Below are positions 33,375 through 46,535 of a DNA stretch of 64,000 nt, one piece after another (within the stretch, counting starts at the first letter, position 1; every line of letters begins with the position of its first letter). This DNA is from Eulemur rufifrons (Eukaryota > Chordata > Mammalia > Primates > Lemuridae), in the NCBI RefSeq assembly GCF_041146395.1, contig NC_090984.1:88237114-88301113 (forward strand), in the 5' to 3' direction. The notes under the pieces are model-generated. The model did no database searches. It was not told the DNA's origin and saw nothing but the letters and a program-made list of their open reading frames with translations. A program made the position numbers and the translations under genes.

Positions 33375-33554
33375 TAAGATTATGACCTAGTGACATTGTA
33401 ACCAACATAACGTCATAGCACTATGCATTACTTACTTGTTTGCAGTGATGCTGGCATAAACAAACCTGCTTGTGCTGCCAGTTGCATAAAAGTATAGCAC
33501 ATACAATTATTAATATATACAGTGCATAATGCATGATAACGATAATAAAAGACT

Positions 33555-33797
33555 ATGCTACTGGTTTATGTATTTACTATGCCTCTTATTATTTTAGAGT
33601 GTCCTCCTTCTACATATATATATATAAAAGTATTTTATAGCCCAGCCTCAGGAAGTCCTTCAGGAGGTAATCCAGAAGAAGGTGTTGTTATCATAGGAGA
33701 TGACAACTCCATGCGTGGTATTGCCCCTGAAGACCTTCCAGTGGGACAAGATGTGGGAGTGGAAGACAGTGATATGTATGATCCTGACCCTGTGTAG
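33555..33797 (+). pseudogene. Tigger transposase C-terminal remnant
   Basis: An 80-codon open stretch whose last 50 residues are rich in Ser, Gly, Asp and Glu and end EDSDMYDPDPV. Tigger-family transposases have an acidic, Asp-Pro-containing tail. The DNA-binding and DDE catalytic domains are missing, so no transposase activity is possible. The initial residues are probably not part of the original frame. Confidence 0.6.
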
Positions 33798-34272
33798 GCT
33801 TAGGCAAATGTGTGTGTTTGCATTTTAGCTTTTAACAAAAAAGTTTAAAAAGGAAAAAAAGAAAATAGAAAACCTTCTTATAGAGTAAGCATATAAAGAA
33901 AGAAAATATTTTTCTACAGCTGTACCATGTGTTTATTTTAAAATAATGTTATAACAAAAGAGCCAAAAGTTAAGAAAAATTAAGAAGTTTATAAAGTAAA
34001 AAAGTTACAGGAAGCTACAGTTAATTTATTATTGAAGAAAAAAATTTAAAAATAAAATTAGTGCAGCCTAAGTGCACAGTGTTTATACAGTCTACAGTAG
34101 TGTACAGCAATGTCCTAGGCCTTCACCCTTCACATTCACTCACCACTCACTCACTAACTCACCCAGAACAACTGCCAGTCCTATAAGCTCTATTCATGGT
34201 AAATGTCCTATACAGGTGTACCATTTTTTTTTTACCTTTTATATCAATTTTTATTGTGCATTTTCTATGTTT

Positions 34273-34618
<346 letters not shown>

Positions 34619-35150
34619 CATTTTCTATGTTTAGATACACAAATACTTGCCATTGTGTTACAATTGCCTACAGTATTCAGTATAGCAACATGCTGTACAG
34701 GTTTGTAGCCTGGAGTCAATAGCCTATACTGTCTAGCCGTGGTGTGTGGCAGGCTGTACCATTTAGGTTTGTGTAAACGCACTCTGTGATGTTTGCACAA
34801 TGATGAAATCACTGAATGATGCATTTCTTAGAACATACACCTGTCATTAAGGGATGCAAAGCTGTACTTCAGTTGTGAAGGCAAGGAGTGAAGGCTCTTT
34901 TCTCAAGAAACTGGTAGTGAAGGAAAGCCGAGGGAGGAGAAAGGAGAAGGAAACTGAAGGAAAGTAGAAATAAGGACTACAGAACGGATCTAAGTTTTTT
35001 GTATTTTTAACGGGATGACTGGAGTTTATTAGAAGACAGAGAGGATGGACTCAGCACTCAGGGGAAGAACTGGTACAATCATTCTTGGGGTAATTTATGG
35101 AACATGGGTCTCAGGAGGTCAGGAGGAGGTGGGAGAGGATGGAATTAAAC

Positions 35151-35424
35151 ACAGAGCTGAGCTGTTTCTCCTCCAGAGGCTGACCAGTCTCAGGGACAGT
35201 CATTCCCTGCTCTCAAGGATTCAAGCTAGTAAAAGCAATCAGAGGTGCACCGGACAGCAGCGATGCAGAAGGGTTCCACTGTGTGTGTCACATGTGCTAT
35301 AAACAAAAAAAAGAAAATCTTCATCAAAGGCAGAAGCTCCTCTCTGTCTCTGGAATTCCAGTGGGCTCATCCATTTCCTCCCTCAGTGTTTTGTCAGCTT
35401 GTGTTATAATAGAAACCTGAGCTC
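35151..35424. other. Unassigned sequence, no gene seen
   Basis: May be the remaining tail of the L2, or unique sequence. Nothing recognisable. Confidence 0.4.
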
Positions 35425-35630
35425 ACAGTGGGTTGAATATGACTTATGCAAATTGGTAATTAACTTGGGAAAAATTAACCAATTTCCCTGAGCCTTAGTT
35501 CTATTCATCTGTAAAATTGAGGGTAGTAGTGACTTTAAAGGTGGTTGTGAGCATTTAACAAGAAAATATATATAGAGAATACCTGGAACAGGCACTCATG
35601 TCGGTGGCTACTAAATAAATGTTCTTTGAG
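35425..35630 (+). repeat. MIR: MIR SINE
   Basis: 'gagccttagttctattcatc', 'tgtaaaattgagggtagtag', 'ggttgtgagcatttaacaag' and 'aataaatgttctttgagag' follow the MIR core and 3' end. Confidence 0.7.
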
Positions 35631-36069
35631 AGGAGATTCAGTGTTTTAAGATGAGCCACAGTTTTCTGTGTCTCATCCCCTGGGTTTGTCTCCTGTGGTG
35701 AGGGAGTTGATGTCTTCCTTAAAGTTGTCTTTCTTGGAGACTTACCCTAATGCGTTTTCTCTCAGTGGATTGCTTTCACCTTCAACAACTGCTGCCTCCT
35801 GGTTCCCTTCCTTTTTTGGCACCATTCTCTCTCTGCTTTCATTGCTCTTAGGCTGCACATTCTGCAACTGCCACCAATTGCACAATGTCACCAAGACATC
35901 CATGATGAACTTCTTGACCTTTCAGGGAGTGTTTTAATTTTAGGAGACAATGTGGGAAGAGGGCAACACTCAGCACTGTGGACCAAAATGCTAATGGTAG
36001 GTGGAATTTTCACATCAGCCTCTCAGTCACATAAAACTACTGCCACTATTCCAAACCCAGGCCACACCT
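35631..36069. other. Unassigned sequence, no gene seen
   Basis: An 89-codon frame at 35668-35937 has no recognised domain. Somewhat L2-like in tone ('tggagacttaccctaatg'), but not enough to call. Confidence 0.4.
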
Positions 36070-36222
36070 GCAAATGTGGTCCACAGGCAGGCATGTTCAG
36101 CACCCCCTGGGAGCTTGCAAGAAATGTAGATTCTTATGTCCCACCCAAGACCTTTTGAATCAGAATCTGTATGTTAAAAAATCCCTAGGTGATTTATGGG
36201 CACAGTAAAGTTTGAAAAAGCA
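36070..36222. mobile_element. MER5A: MER5A element
   Basis: 'aatgtggtccacaggcaggc', 'ccctgggagcttgcaagaaa', 'tgtagattcttatgtcccac', 'tttgaatcagaatctgtatg' and 'gtaaagtttgaaaaagcact' give a near-complete MER5A. Confidence 0.85.
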
Positions 36223-36330
36223 CTGTTTTAGCGAAAGAGCTATTTTATAAGGTGGCTTTGAGGATTTAATGAGAAAACATGTACAGAGCACCTAGTACAT
36301 GCACATGTGTAGATGAGTTCTTAATACTCT
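36223..36330 (+). repeat. MIR: MIR fragment
   Basis: 'ggtggctttgaggatttaat' and 'gagaaaacatgtacagagca', then 'cctagtacatgcacatg', match the 3' half of MIR. Confidence 0.6.
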
Positions 36331-36441
36331 TGGTCAGTCCCAAGAGAGAAGAAAGAATCCTCTGTCTCCAGGGCCATGGGTGTGTAATGCAGATAAAGGA
36401 CAAATAACATAGCGCTCTTTAGAGTACTAAAAACGGAGGGG

Positions 36442-36482
36442 GTGTGTGTGTGTGTGTGTGTGTGTTGTTTTGTTTTGTTTTG
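36442..36482 (+). repeat. (TG)n microsatellite followed by (TGTTT)n
   Basis: About 12 TG units (36442-36465) running into three to four copies of a TGTTT/TTGTT unit. The compound repeat produces an antisense histidine/threonine-rich spurious frame at 36321-36680. Confidence 0.95.
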
Positions 36483-37265
36483 CCAGAGGAAAGGAAAATA
36501 ATAAAGGCAGAGGGAGGAATGAACAAAACTGGCAAGTAAAAGCAAGAAAATACGGAATGGAAAAAAAAAGTACTTAGGCATGAAATACCTTGAGGTGCTG
36601 AAAGAAGAAATAAACAAGGAGTAAAGAGCTCTTAAAAGGTACACTTCTGAAAATGAAGGGAAAACTAGATTTCTGCACATTGGCAGGGAGGTGTTAGTGT
36701 GTGATGTGTAGAGAGAGAGCCAAACCCAAGTGATTCAGCATAAGGCTGGCTTAAGCAGTTTAATAGCCCTCATGTTACATGGTAAGCCTGTGCTCTGAAT
36801 TTCCACTCAAGGACATCTTTGTACGGAAAAATGGCTTGGTTTGATTTTGTGCTGAGTGACTGGAAGGAGAGGGAGGCAGGTGGCCAATGTGGAGACTGTG
36901 GGCTGTGGTGAGGTGTCAGGAAACGGGCAGGAGAAGTGCCGGCCCTCAACAACAGACCCTTTTTGGGGTCCACATGACCGGGTGAGTTTACTTTAATCAC
37001 ATCCACACAAATGGGCGAGAACTGAATCACAGCCCCCTATTCTGCATCATGTGGATGGGATAGTTTGCCGGTATGTGGGGGGAGTTGGGGACATGGTGGC
37101 TTCTCTAGGAAGACTCATGACAGCAGATAGTGAGGGATGGTGTCAGCATTAGGGAAAGGTGGAGGGAGGCATTCTAGCACTTTCTGTCCCACCTCAGCCA
37201 ATGCCAGTGAAGCATCCCAAGGCAGGATGGGGAAGAGGGAGGGTTTATCAATAAAGGGGGGGAGG

Positions 37266-37293
37266 GGAGAGAGAGAGAGAGAGACAGACAGAC
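37266..37293 (+). repeat. (GA)n with (GACA)n tail
   Basis: A run of GA units ending 'gacagacagaca'. Simple repeat. Confidence 0.9.
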
Positions 37294-37299
37294 ATTAGT

Positions 37300-37410
37300 C
37301 TTTGATCCTGTGATGAAGGGCTCAGTAAGGCACCTAACTTTTCTGAATCTCTACTTTTCATCTGCAAAATGGGCCATGCCTCTCCAGGATGTCATGAGGT
37401 GAATTAGCAT
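37300..37410 (+). repeat. MIR: MIR fragment
   Basis: 'cacctaacttttctgaatct', 'catctgcaaaatgggccatg' and 'tgtcatgaggtgaattagca' follow MIR. Confidence 0.65.
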
Positions 37411-37439
37411 CAGTTCTGAGAAATTTTAGCCTTAGATGA

Positions 37440-37620
37440 AAATGGGAACTTAGAAATCTTGTAGGACCAAATCCCTTCCTTTTACAGGCAAGGGACTGAG
37501 GAAAGGGCATCTAAGCTGCTTGTTTAGGGCCACACGATTCTTAACAACAGATCTTGATGTAGAACCCAGGTCTCCCTATCCCCAACCTTGGGCTTAAGAC
37601 ATTTGGAAACTTATTCTACT
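37440..37620 (-). repeat. MIR: MIR-type fragment, antisense
   Basis: 'ccttttacaggcaagggact', 'gcttgtttagggccacacga' and 'gatgtagaacccaggtctcc' match an antisense MIR/MIR3 core. Confidence 0.6.
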
Positions 37621-37884
37621 GCCTTCTTTGTTAAATTCTTGAGATAAAGGTACTTGCACTTTAATTTCTGGATGATTGACTTTGTTGACCTTCACAGCTA
37701 AGGCAACGATATCTGTGGTTAATGATATATGTTTTAACAGTTGGCGATTCTGAGTTTGACTTTCCATTTTACTGAAAGGAATAACCTTTACATTTTACCC
37801 AAATTGTACCTTTTGGCTTGGCACATTTTTATTAGCCTTGTGATTCCAGTGAGCTCAGCATGCATTACTATTGTGGCCTTTGTT

Positions 37885-38145
37885 GGTGTCTTGGAAAGAG
37901 CACACATCTGTGCGGTGGCTTTGGAGTCACACAGGTCTGGCTCAAATCCTTCCTCTGCCACTTCATTGCATCATAAATCTGAACAAGTTCCTTAATTGCT
38001 CTCAGCCAGTTTCTTTATCATAGGTTCTACCTACCTTATGGGATTGTTTGATAATTATTAGAAATAATGTTAAAAGTCTTTAGAATTAGAAGAGAGTCTG
38101 GAATATAATAGAAGCTCAATAAGTGGTATTTACTCACTACAACAA
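37885..38145 (+). repeat. MIR: MIR SINE
   Basis: Full-length MIR order: 'ggaaagagcacacatctgtg', 'ctttggagtcacacaggtct', 'gctcaaatccttcctctgcc', 'aacaagttccttaattgctc', 'accttatgggattgtttgat' and 'agaagctcaataagtggtat'. Confidence 0.88.
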
Positions 38146-41100
38146 ATACTCATTGAACACTCCACTGAATGAAGTATGACGGTTAATTGGAAGCTCAATC
38201 ACAATTAGATATAAAATATTTGCCAGATGTCTTCACTGATCTGCCAGAGTGTTTACATTACAGGAAGCAAAACCAGTAATTTCATAGTCTATCATCTGGC
38301 CCCATCCAAAAACTGAGGTTGAACCTCTGACTGCTGGTAATTTTTTTAATACTTAAATATTCCCTATGATGCCTTAGCCACCCTTCTTTCCCATAAATCA
38401 TTTTGGCTGCCTGCTTGCTTTCTTCTGGCTGGCTTTCACACCAGCTTGGGGGCTTCTCTCCCATCAGGGGGTCTGCCCTCTGACCTTAGCTGCAGCATTC
38501 GCCCAGTGAGAGGGAAGGTGGGGGGCTTCTCCTCTCCTGGATCATTCTTTGCTTAGTTGCCTTTCTGTGCAAGAGACATTTCCCTTGTACCTTGAAGCTC
38601 AGTTTCTTGTTTTCATGGGCGGTCTCTTGTTTGTCCTGAGGTGCTTGGGCTGGCTGTAAATTCTAGGAGATGGAGTAAATCTACAGAAGCAGCTGCTTTT
38701 ACAAAGAAAAGAGGCAAAGGTGGTCTACTTGCCTACTTTCATTTTTAAAGAAAGGACGATTCACTTTTACTACTTTGCATAAAGTGGGTCATTTGGGCTT
38801 CATCCATATTGATAAGCGGTAAAGGGGCTATCCATGTGGGACCACTGGGAAGTGACTTTTTGTGACCATGATAGGAAGAGACATGCTAATGTGATATTGA
38901 GCAGGGTCTGCATTTCCCTTTTGGCCTGTGGCTGGTCTCTGTCCAGGGAGACACACAAATGCAGCTCTAGAATACTGACGAACAGTAGCACTAGTATTCG
39001 GTGGAAAACTTTGATCTGTTGGTCTTGAAATAGTGGTGTGAAGAGGGATATAGAATAAATAATTAGAATGTAATCTAATATTAGCAGCTATGGCCTGGCT
39101 TCCTGTGAGGTGGATTTAGTGCTGCTTCAATTCTTAATACCAGCAACAAGTAATTGAAATACACACACACATCAGACGCTGGGTCACAGCTGGTATGCCA
39201 CTGGGGTATTTTCAGGAAAGGAAATAAAGGATTTACAGGGGGCAGAAATAAATAAGCCACATTTCCCCTTGTCTGTGTTGTGCCAGACTGGGGGAATGTA
39301 TGTTTGTAAAATAATCCATTTCACTGTATGTTTCTTAGTGTCCTAACATGCACAGTGGAAATACTGTCCATCTTCTTAAGAATTTTATACCATTGCCTTC
39401 AAAACTTAGGATAAAATGCCCTTCAACCCTGTACTGCTGAGTGAAAATGCCCCACTAACTCCAGGAGGTTAATGTTTCAAGATAGATTCTCATCTGCTAA
39501 TCTCAAGGCCAACAGACCCAATGTGAAGTTATTTTTACCCATCATGGAAAGCTTGATTTTGACAAAGAGTTCAGAAATAGATGTTCAAATTTCAGAAGCA
39601 ATTCCATTTAATATCCTACATGATGTTTAGGGCTTAAGGGAATATATGGACTTGCTTCTGGAAGACATCAAGCAAAGGAATGAGATCTGATTTTCTCCGC
39701 ACCCAGGGTAGGGTGAAGGGAGTGGATCTCAGGGTTCTGTTTAATTTACACAACAGCATCAGGCAGTCGGCATACTTGTGAAACAGAGAACACAGGCTGA
39801 GTTGTGACTAGCATCCAGTGTGGCTGATTTATGTTTAAATGGAGCAATAAAAACTGTCATAATCATAAGGCAAGTCAGCAAGGATTCAAAGAAAAAAAAA
39901 GTTAGCTCTCAGACATCCTGTCTCAGAAAAAAATAATCAGTACTGCAGTGGTTTTCTGTTCCAGCTATTGTATTGATCGTCCTGGTCTGCTGTATTTCAG
40001 TGAAACTTGTTGATCCATACTCAAGCAGGTTCCTGCTAGCCTGGACTCATTTATTCTGTTCCAGCCACATTCCACCGTTGCTTGCTTAGGGAGCTGTTGG
40101 AAAGCACACTCAGTGGGTGGCGAATGATCAAAACTCCAAGCCACCAATCTCTTACTTTCAGAAGGCTAGAGATACCCCCAGATTATTTCCTCTTCAACTG
40201 CCAGATTTTAGGGAAGATAAACCTGAGGACAGCTCTTCCTGGTGTCACCCTGAGCTGATCTTGGCACCCTGGAAGAGTCAGGTGTGGGCGGGAAGTATGA
40301 CAAGGTAAAGCTGAGTGGAGCTGGCCAGGGTGGTGTTTTTCAGGTGCTGCTTTGGGGCATGCCATCAAAACACAGGACTCTGCTTATGGATCTGTACTTT
40401 AGTGGTCTCTCATGTTCAAAGGAGGGCTGGAGTAATTCTTTTCCTGGCAAGGAATAATGGTTTATGCAGTGGCAGAACAAATAAAAATGGCCCCTGGTCT
40501 AAAATCTAATATCCCTCTGCCAAGACAACCAAAATGCCTCTGTGCCCTTTTCCCCTTTGAGCAGAGCTACTGGTTTTGGCTAAGTAAAGATGAGGTTCTT
40601 GTATGGTGTGTGAGCTGGGTGCCCGTTGGGCAGGAAGGAGGTCTTGTGGGGTAAGGTGAAAATATAAGGAACTGTGGATGTGAGGAAAGAATGCTAAGAT
40701 GGAGAGCACAGAGCTGATGGCCAGGCCGGCCCTCATCCAGGGAAGGGCTGACCACACACCAGAGCCTGGCCTGTCCAAAGGCGCTCGAGCCTGTGTCAAG
40801 ACCTCTCTCCCTGGCTCAGTTGTACCATTGCCTCCTTCACAGCCAGGGCACTGCCGCTTCGGTGAGGCCCCACCACTGGGTGTGTGCAAGGAACAGGCAA
40901 GTTAAGACAGCTCACCTGGAAGTGCTGAATTGGGCCAGTCTCTGAGGCTGTGTCTGTTCTGGTAAAGTCTCTTTTTTGGGAATTGTCATTTTTTTGGAAA
41001 TCTCTTTCCTTTTTGCAGTTAAGTCATACAAACAATCCAAAGGAGTCATCTTGCACAGTTTGGGACCACCTGGCATTTACCTCATTTCCTGGAAGAAGGA

Positions 41101-42619
41101 TAGTCTCAGATGCATGTGGGGATTTATAGCAAGGTACCAACTGCAAATAGAACTTGACCTCAATGGCCACTGTGCCTGTGAATAGAGCACTTAGCAGAGA
41201 ACTCAGGAAGATTGATAAGAACTTTTCATGGCTCAGGAATGAGTGGGAGAGAACACAGGCTCTAAGCGAAGCTTCCTCAGAGAAGTGTCTTGAAATGTGT
41301 TTTATGTGTAACAAACGACAAGGACTCATATAGTTCACGCTGAGGTTACTGTGTCACCTAAGTTTGCACATGGAATTCTAGGAGGCTGTTGTCACTGCAT
41401 TACAGTGGCTTCTGTCCAAGAATGTCATAGCCCCAGCAGCTTGCTATGCTCATAGCATCTTGATGAGCAGGTAGCACACAGGAATGGCCTTTCTTTGCAG
41501 ATGAAATGAAGACAGAGACAGGAGTTCTTAGGACTAGGTAGCCTGGATCTGTGTCCATTTTTTGTTAATCACAGATTTTCGGGAAAGCTCATTTTACTGA
41601 TAGCCCTCTTTGTTCCAAAATAGTACGGATTGCCACTGGTCATGTGGCTTGCTATGATGCTTATGTCATTCACATGGGGACTAACTGAGAGAAGATCTTA
41701 GGTTCTCAAACAAAAAATCGGCCACTAAATGGCAGAGACTAATTATATTAGTCTTTCTCCCTCAGCATAGAAGGAGAAAGAGTGAAAGAATTTCAATTTT
41801 TGGCACTAAAATGGTACAAGACATAGAGTCAGTTCAGTTCTTTTCTCACACATCAAATAAACTAAACAGTCCTAAATCAGGCAGTTGTTTTAGCAATGAT
41901 AATTTTAGTTTTCCTTGAGTGACTTGAAAATGCTTAATGAAACAGAATTATTTCTTCATTACCAATTCCCTCCATTGTACTGTGAGGGTGTTAGTGAATT
42001 TACTAAGGTCTGGAATGGGAGTGAGCAGAAGGGGAGGCCCGGAGAGCAGTACAGAATGACCTGGAGTCCCAGGTCTTCCTCAGAGGAGGAACCTCACGCC
42101 CACAGCCTGACTTCCTTCCGGGTTAGCTCACCCTGCTCTTCCTCTGCTAGGTTTTGCCAACTGGGCCAATCACAAGTAGATCCTTGGATCTTGGGCGGCC
42201 ACAGTGGCTCAGAAGGCAAATACAAAAGCTAATTTTATTTGCTACAACAAGCAAGAAGGCTGGGGTTTATTGAGTAATAAGTGGGTTCTGTGAAACAGCA
42301 TTGCCCAAGACGAGTAAACATGATAATGATGTAGAATGATGATTTTCAACTTTGCTGTATTGGAGGCTGACAAAACTGTCATTGATGAAATTTCCCTGAA
42401 TAAGAGATCATGAACTATTGGTTGGGACCTTCCTTTTTCTCTCTGTGTGAAATATTATCTCAATGGTACCTTGATTTTATTGTGAAGAATGAATTCTGAG
42501 CACACCAGGGAGAGAAACAGTCGGGAAACCACCTACAGAGGTTTTTAACCTTCTCGCCCACTGCTAACAATTTGATGTCATTGTTAGATTTATATCCAAC
42601 ACCAAGGCTCAGTGACTAT
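38146..42619. other. 4.5 kb of unassigned sequence, no gene seen
   Basis: The longest block without a repeat that I can name. GC is higher at about 40100-40900, where overlapping frames on both strands appear (127 codons at 40506-40889 minus, 68 codons at 40699-40905 plus). They overlap on opposite strands, have no domain and no consistent splice framing. A short (CA)n is near 39161-39170. With so few repeats, this block is where conserved non-coding elements would be worth seeking by alignment. Confidence 0.45.
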
Positions 42620-43265
42620 TTGTGGAGCAATTGCTTGTTTATTTATCTTATATATTATTATCATTCATCTATGCATGATACTTTTAAAAATTAATTAAGT
42701 GATACCATAAACGCCTGTGAAATCATCACCCTTACCGGATCTATGTACTTACGTACATAATCAACTTACATCAAGATCCATGTACTTCCTTCCTCTCTCT
42801 CCTTCTTTTACCTCTTTAGGCATTCATTATTCACTTGCTTTTTTTCTTAGTTCTTTTGGTTTATGAAAATGTATTATTTTGTTTTATTTCTTTTTAAACT
42901 TTATATAAATGGTATCACACTATATGAAGTCTCTTGGAACTTGCTTTTTTCACTCGACATTATGGTGTTAAAGATTTTCTGTGTTGTTGAACATAGCTAT
43001 AGCTCATTTATTTTCACTGCTGTATAATCCTTCAATACATTGACATATCACCATTTATTTATTCATCCTACTGTTGACAGATATTTGGTTATTTCCAGTT
43101 TTTCAATATTACATTGTTCAATGCCATGAACATTCTTCTGTTTCTTTCCTGGTATATATGTGTAAGTATTTCTCTTTGGTATATTCCTAGTATGGAATGC
43201 TGAGCTATAGGGTGTAAAAATGGTCAGCTTTAAGAGATAATACCAACTGGTCTTCCAGGAGTTGT
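42620..43265 (-). repeat. L1: Old L1 (L1M-type) 3' end, antisense
   Basis: Antisense old L1 3' region: 'gtgataccataaacgcctgt', 'aaactttatataaatggtat', 'cttgcttttttcactcgaca', 'attcatcctactgttgacag' and 'tatggaatgctgagctatag'. The same architecture occurs at 26040, 54190 and 59230. No open frame. Confidence 0.75.
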
Positions 43266-44744
43266 ATTTTTTATTTAAGAATAAGTCTTGTTTAATTCTT
43301 TAGTAGCATGCAGCACATCTGCCCTTTCTGAGCTCGCATGCCAGTTGTGTATCATCTTGAGGGTGAGTTCTCAGTGGGTTGTGGTGGGTAAATAAGGCAA
43401 TATGTAGAAGTTGGCAATGTTTTCAAAGAGGCCTTGCCAGATAGACGTTTTCAGAGTTTAAATGAATCAGAGAATTGTTTACCTTTGGACCAAAGCCATT
43501 GTCTTCTGGAGCTGGTGAGGGCTGCTTTGGCTGTGTTGGGATCAGTAGAACCTCAACTACAGAAGTTCTGATAGAATGAGATCTGTGATCTGGGCAGAGT
43601 CAGTAGCATGGGCCTCTGCAGGCTTGGTCACCACCGCTGAGTGTTCTCGCATGCAGTTGAGCTTCCTACTTTCAACTCACAGTACCACGTAAACTTGTCA
43701 CCTGCTCTCACCCGACTTCAGAGGATCTTAGTGCTGCAGTTCTCACAACCTGCCAGGGACAAAATAACAAAAGGAAAATTGCAGATTTTCTTTTGTTTTT
43801 GCTTGTAGCATGGTTAGAAAATGTTTGAGTTAATAAGGGGAATGTATAGATCTAGCATGACTCCTTTTTGGTGGGCAGGACTACTTTTCCTTCCTTGATA
43901 GTTGCCCACCAATCTGCTGGGGACCCCTGGAAACACCATTCCTTAAGGACACTTACTCTCTTTTCAAACTTCCATGGGTCAATGCCCAAAGGTCTGTATA
44001 TTTTTTGTCAAACCAAAGGAACCAGCTTTTTTGTTTTTATCTATGTTTTCTTCCCATACAGTTGGCATCTTGCAGTGTACCATGGAAATTTGAAATAAAG
44101 GTGTGCCATTGCGTATCTAAGTTGAGACCAGGCTCTGCTGGGCTGGAGTGAAGTTTTAATTAGTAGTGGAAATGGGATTGCTAGCTGTGACTCTTCCCTG
44201 GGATCCTTAAGGTCTGGGACAGATCAGCCACTGGTTAGGGTTAGGTGTCATTCCTACTTGGAGACAAAGGTACTAAAATGTTACTACCGATTTTTCCAGC
44301 TGTAAAATTTAAGAGACCCTGCATGGTTTGTTCTGAGAATCTGCCTTTAGGTGTCCTCCTCCCATCCATTCTTCTCTCTCTCCTGCCTTCCTCTCTTCTC
44401 CCCTTCTTCCTGCTCTTCTTCCTCACTTTCATTTCTTCTGGCAACTAGTGGAGAAGGCAGAAGAAAACAATTAACTAAGACAGTCATCAATTTGGACAGT
44501 ATTCTGTCCACACTGATTTGTGACTTGTTCTGCAGTATATGTGAGCATACTCAGAACATAAAGAAAATGGAAAATAGTGAGCCTGAAAACTAAGAAATGA
44601 AGCTTCCTCTACCCATATTTGTTAGCATTTTGGGTGGCACATGAGATTAAAAACTGTGTGACACGAGCGAGGTAGATGACTAATTTTCTCTGCACTTAAG
44701 GCCAACAATGTCACTCAACAAATAGCCAGTGCCATGCCACAGTC
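43266..44744. other. Unassigned sequence, no gene seen
   Basis: Unique sequence. A CT-rich patch at about 44350-44440 generates mirror-image spurious frames on both strands (44241-44448). Confidence 0.5.
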
Positions 44745-44955
44745 CTTTTCTTCACTCTAGTCACGCATATTACAAGCACGATCTAATTAGATCCTCAGAA
44801 AAGTTTTATCAGGCACATATTACCATTGTGACCATTTTACAGATGAGGAAACCAAGGCTTAGCAAAGTCAAGTACTTTGCCCAAAGTTCTATATATCTGG
44901 GTAGAGATGGGCTATATTAACCTTAACTGAAAGTCTGGCTCGGCAAAGGTCCCGC
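44745..44955 (-). repeat. MIR: MIR SINE, antisense
   Basis: 'taattagatcctcagaaaag', 'ccattttacagatgaggaaa', 'ccaaggcttagcaaagtcaa' and 'gtactttgcccaaagttcta' are an antisense MIR core. Confidence 0.85.
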
Positions 44956-46329
44956 TGAGTGGCTTGGATGTTATTAGAACAGGGGCAGAGAACTAGCTGA
45001 TGGAGAAGAAGAGGCTCATGTTAAACTGCTGATCCTTCATGTTTGGTTTTGAGCTACCAGAATCTGGGCACATGAGCTGCAATCTTTGCCATTGGCAGTT
45101 GGAGCCCACCCTGATCCCAACACTGGGACTCAAGCCACAAATGACCTGCTTCAGTGTGCTTCTTAATTCAAATCAAGATTACTTTGTTTCACTCCATAAA
45201 ACAAGTCCATTAAATTATGCGTGTGGTTGTTCCATCTAAACAATCAGAAGTGACACCTCTCTCACAGTAAAGCACATACTGCATTTTGAGGGAAAAAATT
45301 GGCCTCTCAGCTAAATACATGACAGAATGTGACATTTTAATGAAAACCTTAGTCAACATACAATTATTGTGAATCCGGTGTTTATCCCAAGCTCCGCGTA
45401 TGGCCACACTCGTTCAACTTTTAGTCCTACTTTCAGCTATGTGTCAGGAACCAAGGAGTGTTCATGCCAAGGGCTAGCTAGTTGCAGAACACAACAGGAA
45501 ACATGGTTTGAAGGCAGGAACAAAAGAGTGCTGCTGGTAGGGGGCAGATGTGGCAGGTGGTGGCAGAGCACTTTCAGAAACTTTTGTTCAATGGTCTCCA
45601 TGTTAGGAGTCCCATGTGAGAAGCCTGGAAAATCGGAAGAAGTAGGGTCACATTTGATCAGTCCACTGTGTCTTCTGAGGAAAGGTCACCACATGTTTTA
45701 TGGCGAGGCTGGTACCCATGTTACTAGTTTCTGTTTTTCTATTAGATGTTACTGTTTAACAGAATAACCTTCCTGGTGATGACTTAACCAACAAAAATAA
45801 ATTTAACGAGATCTTAAAACAGGAGTCAAGCGTAGAGGAGAAGGTAGAAATTCTTACAACCAAGTGTGGCTATGTATCTGAAAGAGCAAGGAGGCCAGAA
45901 GCTTTGTATTTTACTTGTAAATTTAAAAATTCCCCATCTTGCAATATTCTTCCAAGGTGTTTGTTACTCAGTCCCTAACACTTTTTGTATTCTACTTCTC
46001 TTTAATCACTCTTTTCACTTTTGCCTCACAGAAGCAAGATCCAATTTACAAATGTGTTTTTTTCCAAGAGATTATTTGTAAACCATTTTTTAGAAACTAA
46101 AAATACATTTTCCATAGAATGTTATAATGTTATAAATAGCAGTTGAAATATGAATTGACTCTTAATGCAGTAAAACTTATGTTAATGGTAATATACAACT
46201 ACTGCTGTGAGGAAATGAGTCCTCATTCTAATTCTAAATTGGGTCTCTGCCTAATCAATCAACTCCTCTGGGCTCTTCATTGTTTCAGTAAAAAATAAGA
46301 GAACAATTCAAATTGAAAAATATCAAGTG
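44956..46329. other. Unassigned sequence, no gene seen
   Basis: Includes the longest non-repeat open frame of this part (45369-45767 plus, 132 codons), whose translation shows no domain or compositional signal of a real protein and has no splice framing. Regarded as chance. Confidence 0.45.
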
Positions 46330-46535
46330 TTTGTGAGCAATGCAATATAAGGTCAATATTGCCATGTCACAAAGAGTGGCATGAAGACAACAGGCCAAGG
46401 TTCAGGGGTGACTTCAGCTAGGCTTCGAAGAATGATTAAGATTTAAATTGATGGAGGAAAAATGGAAGAGTGTTTCAGGCAAAATGAGCAAAAATATGGA
46501 AATAGGAATAATTGTGGGTGGGAAATAGGATAGTA
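46330..46535 (-). repeat. L2: L2-like fragment, antisense
   Basis: 'aggggtgacttcagctaggc', 'ttcgaagaatgattaagatt' and 'gaagagtgtttcaggcaaaa' resemble the antisense L2 stretch 'gacatttgagctgagtcttgaagaatg...agagcattccaggcagag'. Diverged. Confidence 0.5.

Noticed and set aside
36321..36680. 119-codon minus-strand open frame with a His/Thr run
   Set aside because: The frame runs through the (TG)n and TGTTT repeats, which explain the repeated residues. Probably chance.
40506..40889. 127-codon minus-strand open frame
   Set aside because: Lies in a GC-richer patch with overlapping frames on both strands; composition is unremarkable and no family is recognised.
45369..45767. 132-codon plus-strand open frame
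   Set aside because: No domain, no low-divergence repeat origin, no splice or promoter context. Length is within chance for a 64-kb window read in six frames.
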